From Motiliproteus sp036960175 (lineage in GTDB: Bacteria > Pseudomonadota > Gammaproteobacteria > Pseudomonadales > Balneatricaceae), in the NCBI GenBank assembly GCA_036960175.1, contig JBALWH010000007.1, forward strand, positions 1-64,000: a DNA stretch of 64,000 bases, written 5' to 3'. Of this stretch, positions 16,784-24,917 are shown in pieces. The stretch's first letter is position 1. Every line of letters begins with the position of its first letter. The translations under genes were made by a program, and so were the position numbers. The notes below the pieces were generated by a model. That model worked only from the letters and a program-made list of their open reading frames with translations, searched no databases and was not told the DNA's origin.

Positions 16784-17716
16784 ATGCATATTCGAGTTTT
16801 AGGTTCTGCCGCTGGTGGCGGCTTCCCGCAATGGAACTGCAACTGCAATAATTGTAAAGGTTTCAGAGACGGATCAATTCGGGCGCATTCCCGAACCCAA
16901 TCATCCATTGCCCTGAGCTCTGATGGTGAGCATTGGTTGTTGTTTAATGCGTCCCCCGATATTCGTGCGCAGCTCGCTTCTTTTTCAGCCATGCAGCCTG
17001 CCCGGGCATTACGAGATACCGGAATTTCCGCCGTGTTGTTGATAGATGCCCAGATTGACCACAGCACTGGGTTACTGATGCTGCGTGAAGGCTGCCCCTT
17101 CGATGTCTATTGTACCGATCCAGTGTTCGAAGACCTGAGCGTTGGTTTTCCGATCTTTGAAATGCTGAAGAGTTGGAATGGTGGTGGTCTCAGGCGTCAT
17201 GGGATTCCCCTGTCTCCCTCAGCAAGCAACGCGACGCCCTTCAGTATCCCGGCCATTAAAAATATTCGTCTGACGGCGATACCGCTGACCAGTAAAGCCC
17301 CGCCTTACTCACCGCACCGTAATAATCCGGTTGAGGGCGATAATATAGGTATCTTCATCGAAGATCTGGCCACGGGTGGAAGCTTATTTTACGCCCCCGG
17401 ATTGGGTGCCATCGAGCCGCACCTGTTGCCCTGGACCGAACGCGCAGACTGCTTGTTAGTTGACGGTACGCTGTGGCGTGATGATGAGATGATCCAGCAG
17501 GAAGTGGGTACTCAGCACGGTCTGCAGATGGGGCACATGCCGCAGAGTGGTGAGGGTGGCATGATCGAGTTTTTAGCCAGCCAGAAAGCATCGCGCAAAG
17601 TGTTGATTCATATAAATAATACTAACCCAATCTTGAACGAAGACTCTGCTGAGCGAGCCGAGCTGGTAAGTCATGGAATCGAGATTTCCTGGGATGGAAT
17701 GGATATTGAACTTTGA
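16784..17716 (+). CDS. pqqB: PqqB, PQQ biosynthesis metallo-beta-lactamase-fold protein
   Basis: This 310-residue protein starts at ATG 16784 (MHIRVLGSAAGGGFPQWN), preceded by aagagg; frames starting at 16742 lack family support. A zinc motif NCNCNNC follows, and IDAQIDHSTGLLML plus LVDGTLW belong to the MBL fold. QHGLQMGHMPQSG and VLIHINNTNP are near the C-terminus. Known: PqqB converts an intermediate by hydroxylating the tyrosine-derived part of the precursor after cleavage. It is the second gene of the pqq cluster, 156 bases after pqqA. Confidence 0.96.
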   Translation: MHIRVLGSAAGGGFPQWNCNCNNCKGFRDGSIRAHSRTQSSIALSSDGEHWLLFNASPDIRAQLASFSAMQPARALRDTGISAVLLIDAQIDHSTGLLMLREGCPFDVYCTDPVFEDLSVGFPIFEMLKSWNGGGLRRHGIPLSPSASNATPFSIPAIKNIRLTAIPLTSKAPPYSPHRNNPVEGDNIGIFIEDLATGGSLFYAPGLGAIEPHLLPWTERADCLLVDGTLWRDDEMIQQEVGTQHGLQMGHMPQSGEGGMIEFLASQKASRKVLIHINNTNPILNEDSAERAELVSHGIEISWDGMDIEL

Positions 17717-17785
17717 GCCAATAAATAGTGCTCATCGCAAGCAAAAATAACCTATAACAATAACGAACTGAGAAGAGAACGCGCT

Positions 17786-18592
17786 ATGACTGCCAACCCA
17801 TTGCATAGTCAGGATGCCAAGGTAGCGACCATGGACCTGCCCGCCTGGAGCCGTGAAGAATTTGAACAGAAACTGCATGATAAGGGGGCTCTCTATCATA
17901 TTCATCATCCCTATCATGTGGCTATGCATGAAGGTCGCTGCAGCCCTGAACAGATTCGCGGCTGGGTCGCCAATCGCTTTTACTACCAGATCAATATTCC
18001 GGTCAAAGATGCGGCTATTTTAGCTAACTGTAAAGAACGAGATGTCCGTCGTCACTGGGTTCAGCGCATACTGGATCATGACGGTTATGAAGGCGCCGAA
18101 GGGGGTATCGAGGCTTGGCTGCGTCTGGGCGAAGCTTGTGGCATGAGTCGCGAGGAGATTTTATCACTGGAGCATGTACTGCCGGGTGTGCGCTTTGCAG
18201 TGGATGCTTATGTTAACTTTGCTCGCCGTGCTGTCTGGCAGGAAGCGGCCAGTTCGTCCCTGACAGAGTTGTTTGCACCAACCATTCATCAATCCCGTCT
18301 GGATACCTGGCCCACCGATTACCCTTGGATTGAGGCCGATGGCTATCAGTATTTCCGGAATCGTCTTACTGAAGCGCGCCGTGATGTGCAGCATGGCCTG
18401 CAGATAACCCTGGACCACTTCAAGACCCGTGAACAACAGGAGCATGCACTGAATATTTTGCAGTTTAAATTGGATATCCTCTGGTCCATGCTGGATGCCA
18501 TGTCGATGGCTTATGAGCTGGGCCGCGAGCCTTATCACAGTGTTAAGGATCAGCTCGATCAGCCAGTGCGTTACCATCAAGGAATAGTTTAA
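17786..18592 (+). CDS. pqqC: PqqC, pyrroloquinoline-quinone synthase
   Basis: This 268-residue all-helical enzyme performs the last step: ring closure and eight-electron oxidation of AHQQ to PQQ, using O2 without a metal or cofactor. The sequence contains family segments YHIHHPYHVAMHEGRCSPEQ, NRFYYQINIPVKDAAI, ILDHDGYEGAEGG and the C-terminal helix ILQFKLDILWSMLDAM. It is slightly longer at the N-terminus than usual, with about 20 extra residues before the helical core; an internal ATG at 17831 (MDLPAWSREE) would fit the family length. Its stop directly abuts the pqqD start. Confidence 0.96.
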   Translation: MTANPLHSQDAKVATMDLPAWSREEFEQKLHDKGALYHIHHPYHVAMHEGRCSPEQIRGWVANRFYYQINIPVKDAAILANCKERDVRRHWVQRILDHDGYEGAEGGIEAWLRLGEACGMSREEILSLEHVLPGVRFAVDAYVNFARRAVWQEAASSSLTELFAPTIHQSRLDTWPTDYPWIEADGYQYFRNRLTEARRDVQHGLQITLDHFKTREQQEHALNILQFKLDILWSMLDAMSMAYELGREPYHSVKDQLDQPVRYHQGIV

Positions 18593-18868
18593 ATGCTTGC
18601 TTTGAATAGCATCCCCAGTATTAACCGGCACTTCCGTTTGCAATGGGAGCCGGCGCAGGGTGCTTATGTGTTGTTGTATCCAGAGGGCATGGTAAAGCTG
18701 AATCCAAGCGCTTCAGAGGTGCTTAATGTCTGTGATGGGAAAACCGATATAGCTGGAATTATCAGTGCGCTGGACAAAAAATTTCCTGAGGCTGGGGGCG
18801 TTAGTGCAGATGTGATCGATTTTTTGGAGGATGCCCATGGTAAACATTGGATCGAGTTTCAGCAGTAA
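18593..18868 (+). CDS. pqqD: PqqD, PqqA peptide chaperone
   Basis: This 91-residue protein carries the RiPP recognition-element fold: it binds PqqA and delivers it to PqqE. The conserved segment is HFRLQWEPAQGAYVLLYPEG, then VKLNPSASEVL and DVIDFLEDA. The start ATG directly follows the pqqC stop. The last 32 bases overlap the start of pqqE, a sign of coupled translation and equal amounts of the two partners. Confidence 0.95.
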   Translation: MLALNSIPSINRHFRLQWEPAQGAYVLLYPEGMVKLNPSASEVLNVCDGKTDIAGIISALDKKFPEAGGVSADVIDFLEDAHGKHWIEFQQ

Positions 18869-20015
18869 CCCTGAACACGGCTCCAATCGGGCCGGCCAGC
18901 CCCTCTGGTTGCTGGCCGAACTGACGTACAGCTGCCCATTGCAGTGTGGTTACTGTTCCAATCCGTTGGATTTTCGCAACGGTGCTGACGAGCTGAGTAC
19001 CGAAGAATGGATCTCTGTTTTTGCCGAAGGGCGGAAGCTGGGATCCGCGCAGCTGGGTTTTTCTGGCGGTGAGCCGTTGCTGCGTAAAGATTTGGAAATT
19101 CTCATTGGCGAAGCCCGCAAGATGGGCTATTACACCAACCTGATAACCTCTGGCATGGGCATGGACGCGGCGCGAATAGAAGCGTTTAAAGAGGCCGGTC
19201 TGGACCATATACAGATCAGCTTTCAGGCCAGCAATGCAGAACTGAATAATCGCCTTGCCGGTAGTGATAAAGCCTTTAAGCAGAAGCTAGCAATGGCGCG
19301 GGAAGTAAAAGCCCAAGGTTACCCGATGGTGCTTAATTTCGTTATCCATCGCGATAATATCGATCAGATCGATCAGATTATCGAACTCTCCATCGAACTC
19401 GAGGCTGACTACGTAGAGCTAGCGACCGCGCAGTATTACGGCTGGGCGGCGGTGAATCGTGATCAGCTATTACCCACCAAGGCGCAGCTGGAAAAAGCCG
19501 AGGCGGTCACTAATCGCTATCGTCAGCAGATGCAGGGTGAAGGGCCAAAGTTAATCTTTGTTGTACCGGATTATTACGAGGAGCGCCCTAAAGGCTGTAT
19601 GGATGGCTGGGGCAAGATGTTTTTGACCATCACTCCTGATGGCACGGCGTTACCCTGCCACAGCGCGCGCCAGCTACCGATCGATTTCCCCAATGTCCGG
19701 GATATGCCCCTGCAGGAGATATGGTATGGCTCCAGTGGCTTTAACCACTTCCGTGGCTATTCATGGATGAAAGAGCCCTGCCTGTCCTGTGACGAGAAGG
19801 AGAAGGACTTTGGCGGCTGCCGCTGTCAGGCCTTTATGCTCACTGGCGATGCCGCTAATGCCGATCCTGTGTGTAGTAAATCCCCTCATCATGGCATTAT
19901 CGAACAGGCTCGTGACAGGGCCGAGTCCGGCGTCACGGAGCAACCGTTGATTCTGCGCAATGCCCGTAATATCGATAAGGCCCTAGCGCGGAGTAACCCG
20001 GACAAAATTATCTGA
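18837..20015 (+). CDS. pqqE: PqqE, radical SAM PqqA cross-linking enzyme
   Basis: This protein has about 392 residues. The first iron-sulfur cluster is held by CPLQCGYC in the canonical CxxxCxxC of radical SAM enzymes. GFSGGEPLLRKDLE binds SAM, and the C-terminal SPASM domain contains CHSARQLP, CLSCDEKEKDFGGCRC and DPVCSK, which hold auxiliary clusters. It joins Glu 15 and Tyr 19 of PqqA. An ATG at 18831 directly touches a ggagg site, so ATG 18837, six bases further, is the better start. It overlaps pqqD by 32 bases. Confidence 0.96.
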   Translation: MVNIGSSFSSNPEHGSNRAGQPLWLLAELTYSCPLQCGYCSNPLDFRNGADELSTEEWISVFAEGRKLGSAQLGFSGGEPLLRKDLEILIGEARKMGYYTNLITSGMGMDAARIEAFKEAGLDHIQISFQASNAELNNRLAGSDKAFKQKLAMAREVKAQGYPMVLNFVIHRDNIDQIDQIIELSIELEADYVELATAQYYGWAAVNRDQLLPTKAQLEKAEAVTNRYRQQMQGEGPKLIFVVPDYYEERPKGCMDGWGKMFLTITPDGTALPCHSARQLPIDFPNVRDMPLQEIWYGSSGFNHFRGYSWMKEPCLSCDEKEKDFGGCRCQAFMLTGDAANADPVCSKSPHHGIIEQARDRAESGVTEQPLILRNARNIDKALARSNPDKII

Positions 20016-20032
20016 GCATAGATGGAGCTGCG

Positions 20033-21961
20033 ATGTCGGTGGGTGATTATCAGGTGCCTGTTATCGGCGCCTTGGACGCGTCCCAGCAAGGACTGGAATG
20101 GTCCGAACTCAGAGCTCGCGGTGAGCTGCTGTGCTGGTTGCAGTTCGACCCCCGTAGCGGTGCGACTCGGATCAAGGCCAAGAGGGGGGATGGCGAGGCT
20201 TATTTTCTCAGCCCTGAGGATGTCTGTGTCCGTAGCCGAGTGCATGAATACGGAGGAGGTGCCTACTGCCTAACGGATGACTCCGTAGTATTTGTCCGTG
20301 AGCGGGATCAGGCGTTGTGTTCTCTGCCTCTGACTGAGGCTAAGGGTGATTCCGCAACGCTGCGAGTTCTGCGGCAAAGCGAGGGCTACCGTTACGGTGA
20401 TCTGGTTTTTGACGGCCATCATCATCGCGTGCTGGCTGTCGAAGAATATCATCCCCGCGAAAACCAGTCGGGAGCGGTGGTTAACCGTTTAGTAGCTATT
20501 GAACTGCACCAGGGGCTGCGCCGCGTTCTGGTCGAAGGGGCTGATTTTTATGCCTCTCCGAGAGTGAGCCCTGACGGCAAGCGCCTGGCCTGGGTCAGCT
20601 GGGATCACCCCAATCAGCCTTGGTTATCTAGTTCATTGCTGGAGGCTAGGCTTGACGATGGCGGTCAGCCACTCGTTGTCAATCAAGTCACTCAGGGACA
20701 GCTGGCGGGTAAGCAAGAGTCAGTGTTTCAGCCTGAATATTCTCCAGAGGGTATTTTATATTTTGTCTCTGACCGCCATGGCTGGTGGAATCTCTATCGT
20801 TATCAGCAGGGCCATGTTGAGGAGGTAATGCCCCTCGATAAGGAGTTCGGCGCAGCGCAGTGGCAACTAGGGCTGAGTCGCTATGCCTTTATCGATGAGC
20901 AGCGGCTGGGTTGCAGTTTTATTGATGAGGGGCGTTTTGGTTTTGCCATCATCGATATTAAACAGAGCCGTATAGAGGTCAGCAGTGAGCGCTGGGCCTC
21001 TTTGCAGTCTGTTGTGGCGGCAAAGGGCCGCTTGCTGGCGGTGGCGGAGTTTCCAGAGCGGCCATTACAGTTGCTGCAATTCATGCAGGGATCCGCTGGA
21101 GGTGATATCAAAACCGCCGTGGTGGCGGAAATAGCCAGCAGCGCCGAGGTGGATTGGCCAATCAGCAAGCCTAGCCATATCCGTTTTGAAACGGCGGCGG
21201 GTCTTGAAGCCTATGGTTTTTTCTACCCTGCACAGAATCTGTCGAACACGACTGAAAAACCGCCGCTGTTGGTTCAGGTGCACGGTGGCCCGACGGCCAT
21301 GGCTAATTCCTCCTTTGATGCATTAAAGCAATATTGGACGACCCGCGGTTTTTCAATCCTGGATCTGAATTATCGGGGCAGCACCGGATATGGTCGAGAC
21401 TATCGTCACAGCCTTTGTCAGCAATGGGGCGTCGCAGATATGGAAGATGCCTTCCACGGTGCAGCTTACTGTATCAGCGAGGGTTGGGTTGATCCTGACA
21501 AGGTCTTTATTCGGGGTAATAGTTCGGGCGGTTATACGGTGTTGCGGGCCCTTAGTGATCAGTCTCAGGTGGTTAGCGGCTTTGAGTCGGGATTTTGCAG
21601 TGGCGCCAGTTTATACGGCATTAGTGATCTGGCCAGATTGAATCAGCACACGCATAAATTTGAATCCCATTATTTGCATTGGCTGATCGGTGATGCTGAG
21701 ACAGAGCAGGTGCGTTACCAACAGCGTTCGCCGCTATTCTATGCCGAAGACTTCCATAAGCCGGTGATCTTTTTTCAGGGTGAGCTAGATCGGGTGGTGC
21801 CTGCTGTGCAAACCCGAGGTTTGTTTGAAAAGCTCAGGCAGCGACAGTTAGAGGTGGAATACTTGGCCTTTGCCGATGAGCGACATGGCTTCAAACAGGC
21901 GCAAAACCGAGCGCAGGTGCTGCAGCGTGAGTTTGCCTTCTATCAACGCCGTCTCGGTTGA
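20033..21961 (+). CDS. S9 family prolyl oligopeptidase-like peptidase (PqqH-like)
   Basis: This 642-residue cytosolic serine peptidase has an N-terminal beta-propeller (about 1-380) and an alpha/beta hydrolase domain. The domain has GNSSGGY around the nucleophile Ser, Asp in GELDRVVP and His in DERHGFK. In the Pseudomonas aeruginosa pqq cluster a peptidase of this family follows pqqE as pqqH, and this gene lies 17 bases downstream of pqqE in the same direction. A role in trimming the cross-linked PqqA peptide is plausible but inferred: the metallopeptidases PqqF/PqqG do this in other organisms. GTG/ATG alternatives upstream are less likely. Confidence 0.88.
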   Translation: MSVGDYQVPVIGALDASQQGLEWSELRARGELLCWLQFDPRSGATRIKAKRGDGEAYFLSPEDVCVRSRVHEYGGGAYCLTDDSVVFVRERDQALCSLPLTEAKGDSATLRVLRQSEGYRYGDLVFDGHHHRVLAVEEYHPRENQSGAVVNRLVAIELHQGLRRVLVEGADFYASPRVSPDGKRLAWVSWDHPNQPWLSSSLLEARLDDGGQPLVVNQVTQGQLAGKQESVFQPEYSPEGILYFVSDRHGWWNLYRYQQGHVEEVMPLDKEFGAAQWQLGLSRYAFIDEQRLGCSFIDEGRFGFAIIDIKQSRIEVSSERWASLQSVVAAKGRLLAVAEFPERPLQLLQFMQGSAGGDIKTAVVAEIASSAEVDWPISKPSHIRFETAAGLEAYGFFYPAQNLSNTTEKPPLLVQVHGGPTAMANSSFDALKQYWTTRGFSILDLNYRGSTGYGRDYRHSLCQQWGVADMEDAFHGAAYCISEGWVDPDKVFIRGNSSGGYTVLRALSDQSQVVSGFESGFCSGASLYGISDLARLNQHTHKFESHYLHWLIGDAETEQVRYQQRSPLFYAEDFHKPVIFFQGELDRVVPAVQTRGLFEKLRQRQLEVEYLAFADERHGFKQAQNRAQVLQREFAFYQRRLG

Positions 21962-21980
21962 GATTCTTTAGCGATGAGAA

Positions 21981-22043
21981 CTCTGCCGCCACCTTTGTTA
22001 TGACAAGTGTTATGGCAAGTGTTATGACAAGGCGACGGCAGAG
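21981..22043. repeat. Hairpin enclosing three tandem 12-base repeats
   Basis: The arms ctctgccg (21981-21988) and cggcagag (22036-22043) pair perfectly. Inside lie ttatgacaagtg (21998), ttatggcaagtg (22010) and ttatgacaaggc (22022), end to end. This sits between the convergent S9 peptidase and the monooxygenase-like gene and may serve as a two-way terminator. No U-run is present. Confidence 0.55.
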
Positions 22044-22057
22044 TCGGTAGCGCTTGG

Positions 22058-22420
22058 TTAGCGTCTGAAACCGTATTCCAGGGTGAAAAAGGTAGGGTTT
22101 AGCTCTGCCAGCGGTTCTCTAAGCTTAGCCAGCTCGCCTTCAGGACCGTGAACTTCCAGGCTGCTTAGGTCAGCGATCTGTAGTAAATCACCTAGCAATG
22201 GGCCAATAGCGTCGAGATGAATTAGCAGACCTTCTGCGTCGGTGTAACCTTCTCGGCAATGTGCGTTGTGGTCGTCGAAGCTGAATCCATAGTAGAGGCA
22301 CTTATCTTCGCTAGTGGTGATCTCGACACATTGCTCGCATAACTTTTTGAAGCTTTCTAGCTGTCCTTGCTGAACTTTGAAGTAAGGGACGATGGTGACG
22401 CCGGTATCTGTGGTGCTCAT
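22058..22420 (-). CDS. Antibiotic biosynthesis monooxygenase-like (ABM) small protein
   Basis: This 120-residue protein starts TVVxPYFKV-type (TGVTIVPYFKVQQGQLESFK) and continues CLYYGFSFDD, EGYTDAEGLLIHLDAIGPLL. This is the ferredoxin-like dimeric ABM pattern of quinol or heme monooxygenase families. It has no signal peptide. A ggag site lies ten bases before ATG 22420. It is read in the same direction as the glyoxalase-like gene upstream, 51 bases away, and likely co-transcribed with it. The substrate is unknown. Confidence 0.65.
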   Translation of the reverse strand: MSTTDTGVTIVPYFKVQQGQLESFKKLCEQCVEITTSEDKCLYYGFSFDDHNAHCREGYTDAEGLLIHLDAIGPLLGDLLQIADLSSLEVHGPEGELAKLREPLAELNPTFFTLEYGFRR

Positions 22421-22471
22421 AGTTATTGTTCTCCATGCATGCAGATTGAACCTGGAAACTCAGGCCAGGTG

Positions 22472-22867
22472 TTATTTGTAACGTCCATGACGTTGTAGAA
22501 ATTCGATCTTGTAGCCATCAGGATCTTGGATGAAAAAAAACTTCGCCATCAACGATCCGTCACGGAAGAATTCTTTTATGTCGGTGGGTGTCAGTGACTG
22601 AGCCACTAGTTTTTCCCGGCAGGCTTCCAGATCATCGACAGCGACGGCCAAGTGGCCATATCCGTTGCCGTGGCTATAAGGTTCGGATTGGTCGTGATTG
22701 TGGGTCAGTTCCAGTTCGAAATCGGTTTCTTGATTGCGCAGATAAGCCAGGGTGAAACCCTCAAATTCATAACGATCTTCGACTTCAAGATCCAGCGCCT
22801 GGCGGTAGAATTGGATTGATTGCTCCAAGTCCAGGACCCGGATCATCGAGTGTATAGCTTTGCTCAT
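22472..22867 (-). CDS. Glyoxalase I-like VOC protein
   Basis: This protein has about 131 residues from ATG 22867, which has caggc five bases upstream; a GTG five codons earlier is less likely. The vicinal-oxygen-chelate fold shows all four glyoxalase I metal ligands: His in IHSMIRV, Glu in ELELTHN, His in GYGHLAV and Glu in YKIEFLQ. It most resembles lactoylglutathione lyase, which turns the methylglyoxal-glutathione hemithioacetal into lactoylglutathione. Some insertion near residue 100 (KEFFRDGSLMAKFFF) differs from E. coli GloA. Upstream lies an unusual tandem repeat at 22930-22969. Confidence 0.88.
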   Translation of the reverse strand: MSKAIHSMIRVLDLEQSIQFYRQALDLEVEDRYEFEGFTLAYLRNQETDFELELTHNHDQSEPYSHGNGYGHLAVAVDDLEACREKLVAQSLTPTDIKEFFRDGSLMAKFFFIQDPDGYKIEFLQRHGRYK

Positions 22868-22929
22868 AAATGCCTGCCCCACGAAAGCTGATGCTTACTT
22901 AGCTTAGAAGATTTTCATACTGTGCCGAT

Positions 22930-22969
22930 GGTACTTGAGTAGCACTAGAGAGGGTACTTTGGCACTAGA
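22930..22969. promoter_or_regulatory. Tandem direct repeat upstream of the glyoxalase-like gene
   Basis: Two imperfect copies, ggtacttgagtagcactaga (22930-22949) and ggtactttggcactaga (22953-22969), start 23 bases apart. They lie about 65-100 bases before ATG 22867 on the other strand, in position for an activator. The ggtactt core is also seen upstream of exaC. Confidence 0.5.
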
Positions 22970-23011
22970 AAAATGTAGGGGTGGGTTTTATGGATGTGAT
23001 CAGAGGGTAAT

Positions 23012-23040
23012 CGAAAATAAGGAGAGAATAGGCTCTCCTT
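23012..23040 (-). terminator. Probable terminator of the cytochrome P460 gene
   Basis: aaggagag (23019-23026) pairs perfectly with ctctcctt (23033-23040) across a 6-base loop. Read on the minus strand, the hairpin is followed by ttattttcg. It is about 25 bases beyond the P460 stop. Confidence 0.55.
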
Positions 23041-23065
23041 ATTTGGTACAGATGGTTAAATCAAA

Positions 23066-23638
23066 TTAGGGGTTGGTGAGTGTGGGGTAACCCTCGCTAT
23101 AAACCCAGTCATTGGCTTGTGCTGGCACGTGGCAGCCCAGGCAATCTTTTTTATAATCACTGCTGGCGTTGTTTTTTGGTTGGCCCGATTTGAATAGCGC
23201 CCACCCCCAGCCATCTCCCCAAGATTTACTGTCGAAGCGGCCTTGACTGTCTTTGACCATGACAAAGGTTTGCTTGACCCCTGCCGTACTGTAGCTAACG
23301 CCCTTGCCTGTAGTGTAATCGCCCGATTTATGGACTCTTAGTTCTTTGATTAGGATGGCACCATCAGGGAACTTTCCGGTTTTTCGGTAGGCTTCTACGG
23401 TTGAGGCTTGGCTATAGACGTCATGAAACCCGTTGGCGCCACCCTCAGGGACAAACCAGGATCCTAAGTGGACCATGTTTTTACGAAAGTCCTGGGGAAG
23501 GGTGATGTTGCCGCTGTCGTCTACGGAAGGGCTAAAGGGCTCCATTGCTGTAGCCGTTTGGGTTAGACCGAGGCTGGCGGTAAACCCAGCGATGAGCAGC
23601 ATATTGTTGTTAGAAAAATTAAGGTTAAAGCGTGCCAT
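23066..23638 (-). CDS. Cytochrome P460 family periplasmic haem protein
   Basis: This 190-residue protein has a signal peptide (1-31, ending TATA). The body follows the cytochrome P460 pattern: WFVPEGGANGFHDVY, a segment with FPDGAILIKELR, and SWGDGWGWALF. A single C-terminal haem motif CLGCH lies near 166-170, followed by DWVYSEGYPTL. P460 enzymes oxidise hydroxylamine or act in NO-related chemistry; related cytochrome c' beta proteins bind gases. The substrate is undetermined. A perfect aaggag ribosome site precedes the ATG. It is divergent from an AraC regulator 115 bases away, probably its controller. Confidence 0.9.
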   Translation of the reverse strand: MARFNLNFSNNNMLLIAGFTASLGLTQTATAMEPFSPSVDDSGNITLPQDFRKNMVHLGSWFVPEGGANGFHDVYSQASTVEAYRKTGKFPDGAILIKELRVHKSGDYTTGKGVSYSTAGVKQTFVMVKDSQGRFDSKSWGDGWGWALFKSGQPKNNASSDYKKDCLGCHVPAQANDWVYSEGYPTLTNP

Positions 23639-23753
23639 GGTGGTCTCCTTGATGGCTCATTCGATTGCTTATCCATCACCAATGTAACGAAACCTCGATA
23701 GCGGGGGTCTTTAGATCGTCTTTAATCTGAACCCAATCGTCCAAGGAGACTTT

Positions 23754-24581
23754 ATGGACCGGCTGTCTGAATTGCTGAACCATTTTTCGATGACTGCGAC
23801 GGTGTTCTACAGTGGCAATTTATGTGCGGTGTCCCGGTTTGAGGATCCCGACTGTCAGGTAGGGCACATCCATATTCTGCGGTCCGGGCGAATGACCGTC
23901 AGTCATCCTCAGGAAGAGTTATTGGAGCTGAATCAGCCCACTATTTTGTTTTACCCGGAACCCACCCCTCATCGCATTCAATCCAGTGCCGAGCAGTCTG
24001 CGGAATTAGTCTGTGCCGCGTTAAACTATGGGATTGGCGCAGGGAATTCTTTTGCCCAAAGTTTGCCATCGCCGGTAGTGCTTCCCCTTGCCGAAAGTGC
24101 TGATTTGGATGTTGTTACTGAGCTGCTATTTACCGAGGCTTTCAACCCCAGCCAAGGAAGCCGGGCGATGATAAATCGATTGGTGGAGCTCTTTCTGATA
24201 CAAGTATTCCGCCACTTCATTGCGAAAGGAACGGTGAAAGCGGGAGTGTTAGCGGGGTTGGCTGATCCGCTATTGGTCAAGGTTATGGATGCAATCCATA
24301 GCAATGCAGAAGCGGGGATGGATCTGTCACAGATGGCAAATATGGCGGCGATGTCCCGCTCGTCCTTTGCTGAACATTTTCGTCGTGTTGTCGGGCAATC
24401 GCCTGGAGATTATCTGATGGAATGGCGGGTCAGTTGCGCGCAGTTGTTGCTGAAGCAGGGGCGTCCGTTAAGCTGGATTGCGAATCAGGTAGGCTACGCC
24501 AGTCCGTCCAGTCTGGCTCGAGCGTTTCGGAAAAAGACCGGGCTTTCTCCGGGGCAATGGTTGCAGCAGTTTCATTACTAA
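23754..24581 (+). CDS. AraC family regulator with cupin sensor domain
   Basis: This 275-residue regulator has an N-terminal cupin-like ligand domain of the kind seen in cupin_6 AraC proteins (HILRSGRMTVSHP, LNQPTILFYPEPTPHRI). The C-terminal double HTH includes MAAMSRSSFAEHFRRVVGQS and ASPSSLARAFRKKTGLSP. Its aggaga ribosome site is strong. It lies divergent to the P460 gene, so its likely target is that gene, possibly through an effector related to it. It ends 340 bases before the convergent ErcS block, with a small minus-strand frame in between. Confidence 0.9.
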   Translation: MDRLSELLNHFSMTATVFYSGNLCAVSRFEDPDCQVGHIHILRSGRMTVSHPQEELLELNQPTILFYPEPTPHRIQSSAEQSAELVCAALNYGIGAGNSFAQSLPSPVVLPLAESADLDVVTELLFTEAFNPSQGSRAMINRLVELFLIQVFRHFIAKGTVKAGVLAGLADPLLVKVMDAIHSNAEAGMDLSQMANMAAMSRSSFAEHFRRVVGQSPGDYLMEWRVSCAQLLLKQGRPLSWIANQVGYASPSSLARAFRKKTGLSPGQWLQQFHY

Positions 24582-24616
24582 GTGGCTGCAGTTCCGGGTC
24601 GAGAGGAAGCAGGTGA

Positions 24617-24790
24617 TTAGCTATCTCGCTTGCCCGCTACATACTCTTTACGTTTGATGCAGTGTTTAAAATTAGTCGTGCTGCACTTTTCACTATTACA
24701 AATGAAGGCACAGCGGCCGCTCTCTTCCGGTACCTCGCGAATACAAGAGGTGAATAGCTTCTTAAACGTACACATTAATGCAGATAACAT
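24617..24790 (-). CDS. Candidate 57-residue Cys-rich mini-protein
   Basis: The gap 24582-24917 holds this minus-strand frame (GTG 24799, ATG 24790 or ATG 24775). The product has six Cys (MCTFKKLFTSC, then SGRCAFICNSEKC and HCIKRK) with many Lys/Glu and a natural-looking codon pattern. The mixed charged and Cys-rich character suggests a small zinc- or redox-type protein. It lies downstream of ercS in the same direction. I do not recognise the family; the ribosome site (agg) is weak and no homolog can be checked, so the call is tentative. Confidence 0.35.
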   Translation of the reverse strand: MLSALMCTFKKLFTSCIREVPEESGRCAFICNSEKCSTTNFKHCIKRKEYVAGKRDS

Positions 24791-24917
24791 TGCTTGCACC
24801 TATAACCCAAACGGATGAAACGACTGTTTAGATTGTAAATCAACAAGTGATTATTATCCGTGATTTAGGTCAGGATTTGATTGGGTTGTTAGCTTTGGTT
24901 TGTGCAAGGCTTGGCTG

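Noticed and set aside
21998..22033. A CRISPR array reading of the three 12-base repeats
   Set aside because: Units are end to end without spacers and too short.
24630..24818. Plus-strand 62-codon frame in the AraC-ercS gap
   Set aside because: It shares the region with a minus-strand frame of better codon quality and has no ribosome site.
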